A stretch of DNA of 31,275 nucleotides from CBDUQI01 sp965369325 (GCA_965369325.1 CBDUQI010000048.1:1-31275); one strand, 5' to 3'; counted from the first letter of the stretch, positions 7,696-15,754 are shown. Notes: generated from the sequence alone by a model not told the origin. Made by a program: numbers and translations.

Positions 7696-9639
7696 TCATG
7701 AGCGGGGCTCGCCAGAGATAATGGCGTCTACGGCGGAGCGGGTAAGTGGGTGATAGCCCGCGTGGGCGCGACGATAGATATCCTCGGCGAACCGCTTGTG
7801 CTCAGGATCTTTCATCAGTTCTTTGTACAACGGGGTGACTAGTTTGTTGCGGCCGATGGTGAGTAGGTAGTCCTCCAATCGGGCGAACGCGGGCTGATAG
7901 TTGTGGCGGATGGCCTGAACCAGCCAGCTGTGGGTGATCTCCGCGTTGCTGGAGTCGGTGAGATTAAATCCGTTATCCAGTGCTTTTAAACGCAGCTCGC
8001 TAATGTCCTGCGGCAATGTGTTGATGAAGTAAAGCCACTCGTGGATGCTCCAGTTGGACACGGGCATCTGCGTCAGCCCGAGTTTGCCGCCCAGCCACTG
8101 TTGCTGCCAGTCGCCCACCTGGGCAATAGCATCAGACTTGGGTTCAATAAAGCCATCCGGCAGCCCAGGCTGGTAAATCCATTGCTGCAGGCGTTTGGCC
8201 GTGGGCATCCCGGCAATGGTGTCAGGCAGATGATCCAGCGCGTAGCCAATAAACGTGGCGGTGTCGATGCTCTTGAACGCGAAGGCGTCGAAGTAGCGGC
8301 GTAAGAACTTATCGAAGGTGTCGCGCCCCAGGGCGTGCTCCAGCTCCACCAGCATCAGTGCGCCCTTCACGTAGGGGACATCGGAGAATACGTCGTCTGC
8401 GTCGCGCCCGGTGAGATCGATGGCCAGTAACTGATCCTCGGGTGCCAGGCTTCGCAACTCCTGTTTCAACGACTCAAATTCCAGTACGTCTTCGATGGCC
8501 TTGCGGCGTTGACCGAAAACGCCCTCCATCAGCCGTGAGGTCACGTACGTGGTAAAGCCTTCGTTGAGCCACAAGTCCCGCCAGGTGGCGTTGCTGACGA
8601 GATTGCCGGACCATGAATGCGCCAGCTCGTGAGCAATGAGCGCGACGAGGCTTTTGTCTCCGGCAATAACGGTGGGCGTTATGAACGACAAGCGCGGGTT
8701 TTCCATCCCACCGAACGGAAAGCTGGGTGGCAGGATCAGCAGGTCATAACGATCCCAACGGTACTCACCGTACAAACGTTCGGCAACTTGCAGCATCTGC
8801 TCGGTGTCATCGAACTCGGCGGCGGCGCGGGCCAGGATCTGCGGCTCTGCGTACACTGCCGTGCGCGCGCTCATCGACTGGCTTTGCAGGTTACCCACTG
8901 CCAGGGCGATCAAATAGGGCGGTATGGCTTGGGGCATGACGAAGCTGTAGTCCCCATCCAGTGGGCTGCGCGGGTCGTTGTCTGCGCTCATCACGGCGCG
9001 AAGATCCGGCGGTGTGCGTATTCGGGCCGAGTAGGTTACGCGGACCCCTGGGGAGTCCTGCAGGGGGATCCAGCTGCGCGCATGAATGGCTTGCGACTGG
9101 GTGAATAAAAACGGTTGCTGCTTGCCCGCAGTCTGCTCCGGCGCCAGCCATTGCAGCCCGGTGGCCGCCGGTGAGGTGGCGTAGTCGATAAAGACCTGAT
9201 TGACGCCGGTAGGCAAGGTGATGCTCAGCGCCTGACCCAGGTAGGGGTCGTTGCGGCCCAGCGAAAACTGCAGGGTTGATCCACGCGCATCGCGAATCTG
9301 GCGGATCCGCAGGTCCCGGGTGTCCAGCACCAGTTGCCGAGCCTCATCCGTAACCACCTCCAGCGATAACGCGGCAGTGCCAGTTAGCTGACGGCGTCGA
9401 AAATCCACCGTTAGGTCCAGTGCGAGCGCACTGACACGAACCTCATGCGGGTTGGAGAAGCTGTGCACGTCACGCACAGAGGCCACTGGCGTATCAGCGT
9501 CGGCAGGGTTCTGGGCGGTGCTGCCGCCACAGCCACCAAGGGCAATCGCAGCAGTTACAACGGCGGCGAGGAGGGCACGTTGGCGAGCACGCACGACACA
9601 TCGACCTGTGGAGTTAGGCACATAAAGTTCAGTAAGCAT
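7696..9639 (-). CDS. M1 family zinc aminopeptidase, lipoprotein (LTA4 hydrolase-like)
   Basis: Zinc metallopeptidase of 647 residues. The zinc site is complete: H337-E338-L-A-H341 (HELAHSW) followed by E360 in WLNEGFTTY. The exopeptidase substrate loop is FGGMENPRLSF. The fold order (beta N-domain, thermolysin-like domain, C-terminal helical domain from about residue 500) and the length fit the leukotriene-A4-hydrolase branch. The N-terminus has basic residues and a hydrophobic stretch ending in a lipobox, L-G-G-C37, so it should be a lipoprotein in the cell envelope that trims peptides in the periplasm. The ATG at 9639 is backed by AGGA five bases upstream. It leads a two-gene unit with the SAM hydrolase. 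Confidence 0.94.
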   Translation of the reverse strand: MLTELYVPNSTGRCVVRARQRALLAAVVTAAIALGGCGGSTAQNPADADTPVASVRDVHSFSNPHEVRVSALALDLTVDFRRRQLTGTAALSLEVVTDEARQLVLDTRDLRIRQIRDARGSTLQFSLGRNDPYLGQALSITLPTGVNQVFIDYATSPAATGLQWLAPEQTAGKQQPFLFTQSQAIHARSWIPLQDSPGVRVTYSARIRTPPDLRAVMSADNDPRSPLDGDYSFVMPQAIPPYLIALAVGNLQSQSMSARTAVYAEPQILARAAAEFDDTEQMLQVAERLYGEYRWDRYDLLILPPSFPFGGMENPRLSFITPTVIAGDKSLVALIAHELAHSWSGNLVSNATWRDLWLNEGFTTYVTSRLMEGVFGQRRKAIEDVLEFESLKQELRSLAPEDQLLAIDLTGRDADDVFSDVPYVKGALMLVELEHALGRDTFDKFLRRYFDAFAFKSIDTATFIGYALDHLPDTIAGMPTAKRLQQWIYQPGLPDGFIEPKSDAIAQVGDWQQQWLGGKLGLTQMPVSNWSIHEWLYFINTLPQDISELRLKALDNGFNLTDSSNAEITHSWLVQAIRHNYQPAFARLEDYLLTIGRNKLVTPLYKELMKDPEHKRFAEDIYRRAHAGYHPLTRSAVDAIISGEPRS

Positions 9640-9731
9640 ATTTATCCTGCGTGATCAGCGCTGGTGGGGTGAGGGTAGGTTGAGTGTCTCGATGACCCGG
9701 GTAGCCGCCCGGGCCACCGCGATGTCGTTTG

Positions 9732-9968
9732 CTAGTTGTGCAGCAAGCGATACAGCTGATCTTTCCTCAGCAGTCGCTTCTTCTTCAGTTCTTCCGTGTA
9801 GAGATCGGCTGGTGTTTCCAACCCTTGTTCAATACGAATGACCTCAGCGTTAATAACGTGATAATCATCGAATAGTTTGGCGAAGTTATGGTCGTTATCT
9901 TTGAGCGTAAGAATGCGCTCTTTGTGTTCAGGAAATTCGTCCACTAGATCGTGACTTTCTCCAAGCAT
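9732..9968 (-). CDS. Small DUF465 (YdcH-like) protein
   Basis: Highly charged all-helical protein of 78 residues. Family features are the N-terminal FPEHKERILTLKDNDHNF segment, the middle F..LFDDYHVINAEVIRIE helix, and the Lys/Arg-rich end LKKKRLLRKDQLYRLL, which together form a helical hairpin or coiled coil. The function is unknown; such proteins are common and often monocistronic. An AGAGG lies 7 bases before the ATG. It is divergent from ppk1 across about 200 bases and lies upstream of the M1 peptidase gene on the same strand with a 92-base gap, which is probably too far for tight coupling. Confidence 0.88.
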   Translation of the reverse strand: MLGESHDLVDEFPEHKERILTLKDNDHNFAKLFDDYHVINAEVIRIEQGLETPADLYTEELKKKRLLRKDQLYRLLHN

Positions 9969-10054
9969 AGGCAGACCTCTCGTTTCAGGTGAAGTGGGCG
10001 CCAGTTCACACTTTCGACTCTAGCGCAAGCGAAGCGGAATTTCGAGGGTTGTGA

Positions 10055-10076
10055 GGCGATTTTTTGCGGCATCGCC
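10055..10076. repeat. Inverted repeat in the DUF465/ppk1 divergent region
   Basis: GGCGAT (10055-10060) and ATCGCC (10071-10076) flank a 10-base loop containing five T; two more pairs (TG/CA) form beyond one mismatch. It lies upstream of the ppk1 promoter candidate and could be an operator or a leader hairpin. No Pho-box pattern was recognised nearby. Low certainty. Confidence 0.25.
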
Positions 10077-10121
10077 ACAGTGCTGAGAGGGTCCTTGCGC
10101 AAGAACCGCTGAGACGGTATG

Positions 10122-10152
10122 TTGACAAGTTCCGCTTGCAGAATCCTATTTA
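10122..10152 (+). promoter_or_regulatory. Candidate sigma70 promoter for ppk1
   Basis: A consensus TTGACA at 10122-10127 is followed by TATTTA at 10147-10152. The 19-base spacing is longer than the optimum. Transcription would begin near 10159, giving a leader of about 12 bases that still includes the GGAG ribosome site at 10161-10164. Confidence 0.4.
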
Positions 10153-10170
10153 AGAGAATTCGGAGCCGAC

Positions 10171-12426
10171 GTGACCGCCAAGGATTCGCCGCCCGGCAAG
10201 AAAGACGCTATTCAAACAGGCCGCGCGAAGGTGATAAACCACCCTATGGTGGCTGAGCAGGGCGCAGGGCCATCATCTGCCGCGGATTATAACCTTGACT
10301 CGCCTGACTGGTATCTGAACCGCGAATTGTCGTGGTTGCAGTTCAACCGACGCGTGTTGCATGAAGCACAGGACCCGCGCACACCACTGCTTGAGCGTGT
10401 GCGCTTTCTAGCGATCGTCAGCGGCAATCTCGATGAGTTTTTTATGAAACGCGTGGGCGGCTTACGCAATCTGATGCTGGCCGGACACCGACGCTTGTCG
10501 CCTGACGGGCTGATGCCGGCGCAGCAACTGAATGCGTGCCGCAGTGCCATCACCCGCATTCAGACCGAGCGCGAGGAGGTGGTGGGTCAGGTGTTGCGAG
10601 CATTGCGCACCGCTGATATCGGGATTCTCAAGTGGGCTGACCTTAGCTCTGATCAGCAGCACCAGCTGCGCCAGCACTACATCGATACGATTTTTCCGGT
10701 CGTCACCCCGCTGGCGATGGATCCTGGGCATCCGTTCCCGTTCATCTCCAATCTTGCGCTGAATCTGCTCGCCACGGTGCGCTTTCCTGGCGAGAAGGAC
10801 GCGCGGCTGGGACGGGTGAAGGTGCCGGTCATCGACGGGGTGGCCTCACGCCTGCAACAGGTGGGCGACAGCCACTATTTTGTGCTGCTCGAAGACATCA
10901 TGGCGAACAATCTGGATTTGCTGTTTCCGGGACTCGAGATCGACTCGTGCAGTCTGTTTCGCGTGACGCGTAATGCTCGGCTGGAACTGGAGGAGCAAGA
11001 CGCCGAGGATTTGCTGGAGCAGATCAAGACGGAGTTGGAATCTCGTCGCTTCCAGCCCATTGTGCGCCTGCAGGTGGATGCGAGCATGGGCGCGAGCCAG
11101 CGCGATCGGCTGGCGGCTGAGCTGGATGTCGAGGCCTCGGACGTGTTTGACGTGGGCGGCATGATGAGCATGCGCCACCTGTTTCAGATTGCTAATCTGG
11201 ATATTCCTGCCCTACGCTACCCGCCACACCGCCCGATCGATCATCCGCGTCTGGCGCAGGAGCCGCGCAAACTGTTTCAGGTGATTCGCGACGGCGGGCC
11301 GGTGTTGCTGCAGCATCCGTACGAATCGTTTCGCACGTCGGTTGAGCGGTTTCTGCGCAATGCCAGCAGCGATCCGAAAGTTCTCGCGATTAAGATGACG
11401 CTTTACCGTACCTCGGCGGAAGGCAATATTATCCAGTACTTGATTAATGCTGCCCGCAACGGCAAGCAGGTGGCGGTGCTGGTGGAGTTGCAGGCGCGCT
11501 TCGATGAGGCGGCCAATATCCGCTGGGCGCGGCGTCTGGAGGAGGTAGGCATCCATGTTACCTACGGTGTGGTTGGGCTCAAAACTCACACCAAGCTCAT
11601 TCTGGTGGTGCGACGCGATTTTGATGGCATTCGCCGGTACGCGCATATCGGCACGGGCAACTATCATCCAGGCACCGCAACCCAGTACAGCGATCTGGGG
11701 CTGCTAACCTGCGATGCAGATGTTGGCGCGGACATCAGCGAGCTGTTTAATTACCTTACCGGCTACGCCTCGCCGCTGCGCTATCGCAAGGTGATCGTTG
11801 CGCCGCACCGGCTTAAGCGCTTGCTACTAAAGAAAATTGAGCGTGAGTGCCGCCATGCACACGCCGATGAGCAGGCGCATATTCGCTTCAAGACCAATGC
11901 TCTGGAAGACCAGGATATTACTCGGGCGTTGTATGAGGCCTCGCAGGCCGGGGTCAAAATTGAGCTGTTTGTGCGCGACAGTTGCCGCTTGCGCCCGGGA
12001 ATTGCCGGATTAAGCGAGAACGTGAAGGTGATCAGCACTATCGGCCGCTTCCTGGAACACTCGCGGGTCTTTTATTTTCGTAACGCTGGGGACGAGGAGT
12101 TTTATATCGGCTCGGCTGATCTGATGCGCCGAAACCTGGAATCACGGGTAGAGGTTGTCGTGCCGATCGACCCGTCCGACGCCGATTCGCGCGAGGCGTT
12201 GCGTTTGATGTTTAACGTACAACTCGCCGATCAGCGCTCCGCTTGGGACATGCAACCGGATGGGGCCTATCTGCAGCGCAAGCCAAGGGCCAAGGGTGAT
12301 GAGCTGGGCGCGCAGGAGTTGATGATTGCGCTGGCTGAGCGGCGAGCTAAGGCGGCGCGCGGTCGTGCCAAAAAGCCAAAGAAAAAGTACCGTAAAAAGG
12401 ACCCATTTCGATTCAAATACGACTGA
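10171..12426 (+). CDS. ppk1: Polyphosphate kinase 1
   Basis: PPK1 (751 residues) reversibly polymerises the gamma-phosphate of ATP into inorganic polyphosphate. The conserved N-terminal start of the fold, LNRELSWLQFNRRVL, lies near residue 50 and FISNLALNL further on. The autophosphorylated histidine is H473 in GLKTHTKLIL, followed by RRYAHIGTGNYHPGTA. The second active-site histidine is H630 in FLEHSRVFYF, followed by FYIGSADLMRRNLESRVE. The GTG start has a GGAG six bases upstream. Two oddities: about 45 residues precede the conserved region, and the last 35 residues form a strongly basic tail (RAKKPKKKYRKKDPFRFKYD region) beyond the usual domain. It is first in a row with the CHAD and ParA genes, 124 bases before the former. 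Confidence 0.97.
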   Translation: MTAKDSPPGKKDAIQTGRAKVINHPMVAEQGAGPSSAADYNLDSPDWYLNRELSWLQFNRRVLHEAQDPRTPLLERVRFLAIVSGNLDEFFMKRVGGLRNLMLAGHRRLSPDGLMPAQQLNACRSAITRIQTEREEVVGQVLRALRTADIGILKWADLSSDQQHQLRQHYIDTIFPVVTPLAMDPGHPFPFISNLALNLLATVRFPGEKDARLGRVKVPVIDGVASRLQQVGDSHYFVLLEDIMANNLDLLFPGLEIDSCSLFRVTRNARLELEEQDAEDLLEQIKTELESRRFQPIVRLQVDASMGASQRDRLAAELDVEASDVFDVGGMMSMRHLFQIANLDIPALRYPPHRPIDHPRLAQEPRKLFQVIRDGGPVLLQHPYESFRTSVERFLRNASSDPKVLAIKMTLYRTSAEGNIIQYLINAARNGKQVAVLVELQARFDEAANIRWARRLEEVGIHVTYGVVGLKTHTKLILVVRRDFDGIRRYAHIGTGNYHPGTATQYSDLGLLTCDADVGADISELFNYLTGYASPLRYRKVIVAPHRLKRLLLKKIERECRHAHADEQAHIRFKTNALEDQDITRALYEASQAGVKIELFVRDSCRLRPGIAGLSENVKVISTIGRFLEHSRVFYFRNAGDEEFYIGSADLMRRNLESRVEVVVPIDPSDADSREALRLMFNVQLADQRSAWDMQPDGAYLQRKPRAKGDELGAQELMIALAERRAKAARGRAKKPKKKYRKKDPFRFKYD

Positions 12427-12455
12427 CACGGGTCAGTTGAGGCTGGATCGCTGCA

Positions 12456-12463
12456 GGGGGGGG
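12456..12463 (+). repeat. Homopolymeric G8 tract between ppk1 and the CHAD gene
   Basis: Eight consecutive G lie in the 124-base gap between ppk1 and the next gene. Runs of this length are uncommon outside coding sequence here and can slip during replication. A small inverted repeat spans the ppk1 stop just upstream (ACTGAC at 12422-12427, GTCAGT at 12432-12437). No clear promoter or terminator was seen in this gap. Confidence 0.5.
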
Positions 12464-12550
12464 TGTCCAACGGAGTGGGCAGAAAACAATAGCGAAAACG
12501 ACCGGGTTCAGTGAGTACGGTCGTCGGGTAAGAGTAGTGACCCACAGCGA

Positions 12551-14107
12551 ATGAATTTTGAGTATCTGTTGCCTGGTGATATTGAACCAGCCCAGGTGGG
12601 GGCTTGTTTGCGCCAGCGTTTCCGCTTGAACGAAGGGCAGTCGTTCCGTCGCGAACGGTGTTTTTTCGACACGTTTGACTGGCGATTGTTTCAAGCCGGA
12701 CAGGCGCTAGAGGAGCGTAGAGATGGTGCCAGCACGCAGTTGGTTTGGCGCTCGTTGAACGCTGGTGGCGTGCTGCGGGTGCTGCCGGATGTGCTGTCAC
12801 CACAGTTCGCCCGCGAACTACCCGCTGGCTCATTCCGCGAACATCTGGGCAAAGTGACCGAGCCGCGCGCGCTGTTACCCCAGGCGATTATCTGCTGCGA
12901 CGGGTTTTTGATGGAACTGCTGGACGCGGACAGCGGCAAGGTGCTGGCACGGACCTATGTTGAGACTGACAGTCTCATTCGCAATGGTTCGCGCGCCCGA
13001 AGCGTGTTATCGCGACGCCTTCGGATAGAGCCTCTGCGTGGGTACGGCGATTATGCCGATGAAGCGGCACGCCTGCTGCGCAAGCAGTTTGCGCTGGTAC
13101 GGGCGCGCGAAGATCTGCTAACTGTAGCCCTGCAGGCACGTGGTCGGGCACCCGGGGAGTACTGCGCGCGCCCCACAGTTAGTCTGCTGTGCGATCAGCG
13201 TAGCGATGCGGCTGCCCGGCAACTGTTAGCTCGCTATCAACACGTGTTAGTCGCAAATATTCCGGGCGTGCGTGACTGCGCGGATTCGGAGTTTCTGCAC
13301 GATCTGCGCGTGGCGGTTCGTCGTCAAAGGACATTGCTGGGTACACTGGAGGATGTCTTTCCCAAGCGAGTGTTAGGACGTTACTCCCGCGAGTTAAGCT
13401 GGGTGGGCGAGATTACCGGCCCGGCGCGTGATTGCGATGTTTTTTTGCAGCGCTTTGACGATTACGCGGACCTGGTTTCGCCGCGTTATCGCGCGTCGCT
13501 GGAGTTGCTGCGCACGTTCCTGGAACACGAGCAGGCGGTAGCCTATACGGGGTTGGAAAAACAGATGCAATCCAGCCGTTGGCAGCGCTGGGTGAGCAGT
13601 TGGCGCGAGTATCTGGAGGCGCCGCCCCCAAGGCGCACCCGTTTGAAGCTGGCGCATCTGCCTGTGCGCGGTTTCGCCGATGCGCGTATCGGCCGTGCGT
13701 ACAACAAACTCTGCAAGCGTGGTCGGGCAATCAGCAAGCGCTCATCGCAAGCGCGGTTGCACCGATTGCGTATCGATGCCAAACATCTGCGTTATTTGGT
13801 CGAAGCGTTTGCCAGTTTGTACCCGGGTAAGGCGATTGAGCGATTGCGGGATGAGCTCAAGCATCTGCAGGCGCAGTTGGGTGAGTTTCAGGATTTATGC
13901 GTGCATGCGCAGACACTGGAGTTGTACCGGGAACGTATGCGTTCCGCCGAGGCGTTGCCGCCCAAAACCGAAAAGGCTATTAATGCGCTCATTAAGGCGC
14001 TGCGCCGCGAGAACAAACGCATGCTCAAGCAGCTGCCCAAACAATTTGATCGTTTCGATCGGCCGGCCAACCAGGCACGGGTCGCGAAGACATTCAATAT
14101 CGTATGA
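12551..14107 (+). CDS. CHAD domain protein with divergent CYTH-like N-terminus
   Basis: Predicted polyphosphate-binding protein of 518 residues. The C-terminal half (about 215-505) is a CHAD domain: helical, very rich in Arg and Lys, with both conserved histidine motifs, H250-D-L-R in FLHDLRVAVRRQR and H404-R-L-R in LHRLRIDAKHLRYL. CHAD domains are known to bind polyphosphate and to target proteins to polyphosphate granules. The N-terminal 200 residues resemble a CYTH triphosphate tunnel (FFDTFDWRLFQAGQALEERR), but the usual ExExK start is not seen (MNFEYLLP instead), so catalysis is doubtful. The ATG at 12551 has no clear ribosome site. The stop overlaps the ParA start by four bases, indicating coupling. 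Its place after ppk1 supports a polyphosphate role. Confidence 0.88.
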   Translation: MNFEYLLPGDIEPAQVGACLRQRFRLNEGQSFRRERCFFDTFDWRLFQAGQALEERRDGASTQLVWRSLNAGGVLRVLPDVLSPQFARELPAGSFREHLGKVTEPRALLPQAIICCDGFLMELLDADSGKVLARTYVETDSLIRNGSRARSVLSRRLRIEPLRGYGDYADEAARLLRKQFALVRAREDLLTVALQARGRAPGEYCARPTVSLLCDQRSDAAARQLLARYQHVLVANIPGVRDCADSEFLHDLRVAVRRQRTLLGTLEDVFPKRVLGRYSRELSWVGEITGPARDCDVFLQRFDDYADLVSPRYRASLELLRTFLEHEQAVAYTGLEKQMQSSRWQRWVSSWREYLEAPPPRRTRLKLAHLPVRGFADARIGRAYNKLCKRGRAISKRSSQARLHRLRIDAKHLRYLVEAFASLYPGKAIERLRDELKHLQAQLGEFQDLCVHAQTLELYRERMRSAEALPPKTEKAINALIKALRRENKRMLKQLPKQFDRFDRPANQARVAKTFNIV

Positions 14108-14853
14108 AAGTACTTGCCAGCCATGCCATTAAGGGCGGCGTCGGTAAGACAGCGGCGGCGGTGAATCTGGCGTTTCTGGCCGCAAACGAAGGTGCGAGAA
14201 CGCTTATCTGGGATCTTGATCCACAGGCTGCCGCCAGTTTTTATTTTCGCGTGCATGCCAAGGTGAAAGGCGGGGGCAAGAAGCTGCTGCGTGGCCGGCG
14301 CGACCTTGCCGATGCGATTAAGGCGACCGATCATGCCAACCTTGATTTGCTGCCGGCGGATTTTTCCTACCGTAAACTGGACCTGATTCTCACCCGTATG
14401 TCGCGGCCGGAAAAGGTGTTAAGTAAGCGCCTGAAACCGTTGCGCGAGGAGTACGACTATGTGTTTCTGGACTGCCCGCCGGGTATTTCACTGGCGACGG
14501 AGAGCATTTTCCAGGCCGCCGATGCTTTGCTGGTGCCGGTGATTCCCACCACCTTGTCCGTGCGCACGTTGCTCCAGCTGGTGGACTTTCTGGGCCGCCA
14601 TGATAAGTACAACCGTCGAGATACGCGGTTGCTGCCTTACTTTTGCATGTGCGATCGGCGCAAGCGCATGCACCGCAACATTATGGACGCGCCCATTGAC
14701 CCGCGCGTGCGCATGCTACCTTCGGCCATTCCTTTGTCGAGCGACATTGAGCGCATGGGCGTTGCGCGTATGCCCACCACGGCATATGCGCCCAACAGCG
14801 CAGCCGCGCTGGCATTTCGCAGTTTGTGGGCGGATATCCGCCAGCAACTCTAG
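14104..14853 (+). CDS. ParA/MinD-family ATPase
   Basis: Cytoplasmic ATPase of 249 residues. It has the deviant Walker A with signature lysine (IKGGVGKTAAAVNLA, residues 9-23), the A' motif WDLDPQAAAS (about 37-46), and Walker B YVFLDCPPG (about 119-127). The family's PTTLSVRTLLQL segment follows. These proteins dimerise on ATP, bind DNA nonspecifically and position cargo over the nucleoid. No ParB or parS-like element was seen, and the gene shares an ATGA overlap with the CHAD gene, so its cargo is more likely the polyphosphate granule than a plasmid or chromosome origin (inference). A basic insert after the A' motif (KVKGGGKKLLRGRRD) is notable. Its stop shares a CTAG with that of convergent gpmA. 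Confidence 0.9.
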   Translation: MKVLASHAIKGGVGKTAAAVNLAFLAANEGARTLIWDLDPQAAASFYFRVHAKVKGGGKKLLRGRRDLADAIKATDHANLDLLPADFSYRKLDLILTRMSRPEKVLSKRLKPLREEYDYVFLDCPPGISLATESIFQAADALLVPVIPTTLSVRTLLQLVDFLGRHDKYNRRDTRLLPYFCMCDRRKRMHRNIMDAPIDPRVRMLPSAIPLSSDIERMGVARMPTTAYAPNSAAALAFRSLWADIRQQL

Positions 14854-15608
14854 GACGGTTTGCGGGCGCGAGATTGGCGTGCGACCGCCTCGGCGGCAGC
14901 GCGTGCAGCTTCCGGGTCGCCCAGATACGCACGGCTGACCTCACGCAATTGCTCATCTAGTTCGTAGACCAACGGAATGCCGGTGGGGATGTTTAACTGG
15001 GTAATATCCTCATCCGACACACCGCTTAGCATCTTAACCATTGCGCGCAGGCTGTTGCCGTGGGCCGCGATGATCAAACGCTCGCCCGCCCGGATACGCG
15101 GCGCAATCTCATTATCCCAGGTGGGTTGAACTCGCTCCAGCGTGGTCTTGAGTGATTCGGAGCCGGGCAGCAGCGCCGGATCGATTTTTGCGTAGGCGGC
15201 ATCAAACCGGGGGTGGCGGTCGTCATCCTCGGTCAACGCGGGCGGTGGTATGTCGTAGCTGCGCCGCCAGATGTGCACCTGTTCGGCGCCGTGTTTTTCG
15301 GTCGTTTCGGCCTTGTTCAGGCCCTGTAGCGCGCCGTAGCTGCGCTCATTCAGTTCCCAGCGCCGCTCCACTGGCAGCCACATCGTGTTCATCTCGTCCA
15401 GCATGATCCACAGTGTTCGGATCGCTCGCTTCAGCACCGATGTGTAGGCGGCATCAAAGTGGAAACCACCGTCGCGCAACAGCTGGCCAGCCGTTTTGGC
15501 CTCGGTGCGACCCTGTTCTGTGAGGTCCACGTCTTTCCAGCCGGTAAATCGGTTCTCTAGATTCCAGGTGCTTTGCCCGTGGCGGACCAGAACAAGTTTG
15601 TACGTCAT
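14850..15608 (-). CDS. gpmA: 2,3-bisphosphoglycerate-dependent phosphoglycerate mutase
   Basis: Glycolytic/gluconeogenic enzyme interconverting 3- and 2-phosphoglycerate; 252 residues, typical length. The phosphoacceptor histidine is H10 in LVRHGQSTWN, followed by NRFTGWKDVDLTEQG. Other active-site segments are SVLKRAIRTLW, WELNERSYGALQGLNK with the catalytic Glu, WRRSYDIPPP, and the second catalytic histidine in IIAAHGNSLRA. The ATG at 15608 has a GGAAA seven bases upstream and a consensus -10 (see the promoter entry). The C-terminal tail of about 25 residues is Ala/Arg-rich. Its stop overlaps the ParA stop by four bases on the opposite strand. Confidence 0.97.
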   Translation of the reverse strand: MTYKLVLVRHGQSTWNLENRFTGWKDVDLTEQGRTEAKTAGQLLRDGGFHFDAAYTSVLKRAIRTLWIMLDEMNTMWLPVERRWELNERSYGALQGLNKAETTEKHGAEQVHIWRRSYDIPPPALTEDDDRHPRFDAAYAKIDPALLPGSESLKTTLERVQPTWDNEIAPRIRAGERLIIAAHGNSLRAMVKMLSGVSDEDITQLNIPTGIPLVYELDEQLREVSRAYLGDPEAARAAAEAVARQSRARKPS

Positions 15609-15643
15609 TGAAAGATTTCCAGGCGCTGGTTTGAGAGCTCGCG

Positions 15644-15673
15644 ATTATACGGATTGGCTGGGACGACCGCGAA
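15644..15673 (-). promoter_or_regulatory. Sigma70 promoter for gpmA
   Basis: On the minus strand a perfect TATAAT occupies 15649-15644, with a weak -35 (TTCGCG) 18 bases further upstream at 15673-15668. The predicted start point near 15637 leaves a leader of about 30 bases carrying the GGAAA ribosome site. The -10 match is strong; the -35 is poor. Confidence 0.55.
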
Positions 15674-15754
15674 CCCTCACCCCGGTTGCAGCCGTGATGC
15701 TGGCAAGGTGGCGCCCGGACCACCCGGTTGGCGGCGCCGCCAGGCGGGTTTCGG

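Noticed and set aside
7054..7701. 215-codon plus-strand frame opposite the SAM hydrolase gene
   Set aside because: The antisense SAM hydrolase carries full family motifs; this frame shows none.
8617..9108. 163-codon plus-strand frame inside the M1 peptidase gene
   Set aside because: Antisense to the zinc-site region of a well-supported peptidase, without recognisable motifs.
9660..9731. Possible small gene or terminator downstream of the DUF465 gene
   Set aside because: Only a short CCCGGG/CCCGGG pairing is visible, without a T-run or a frame with a ribosome site.
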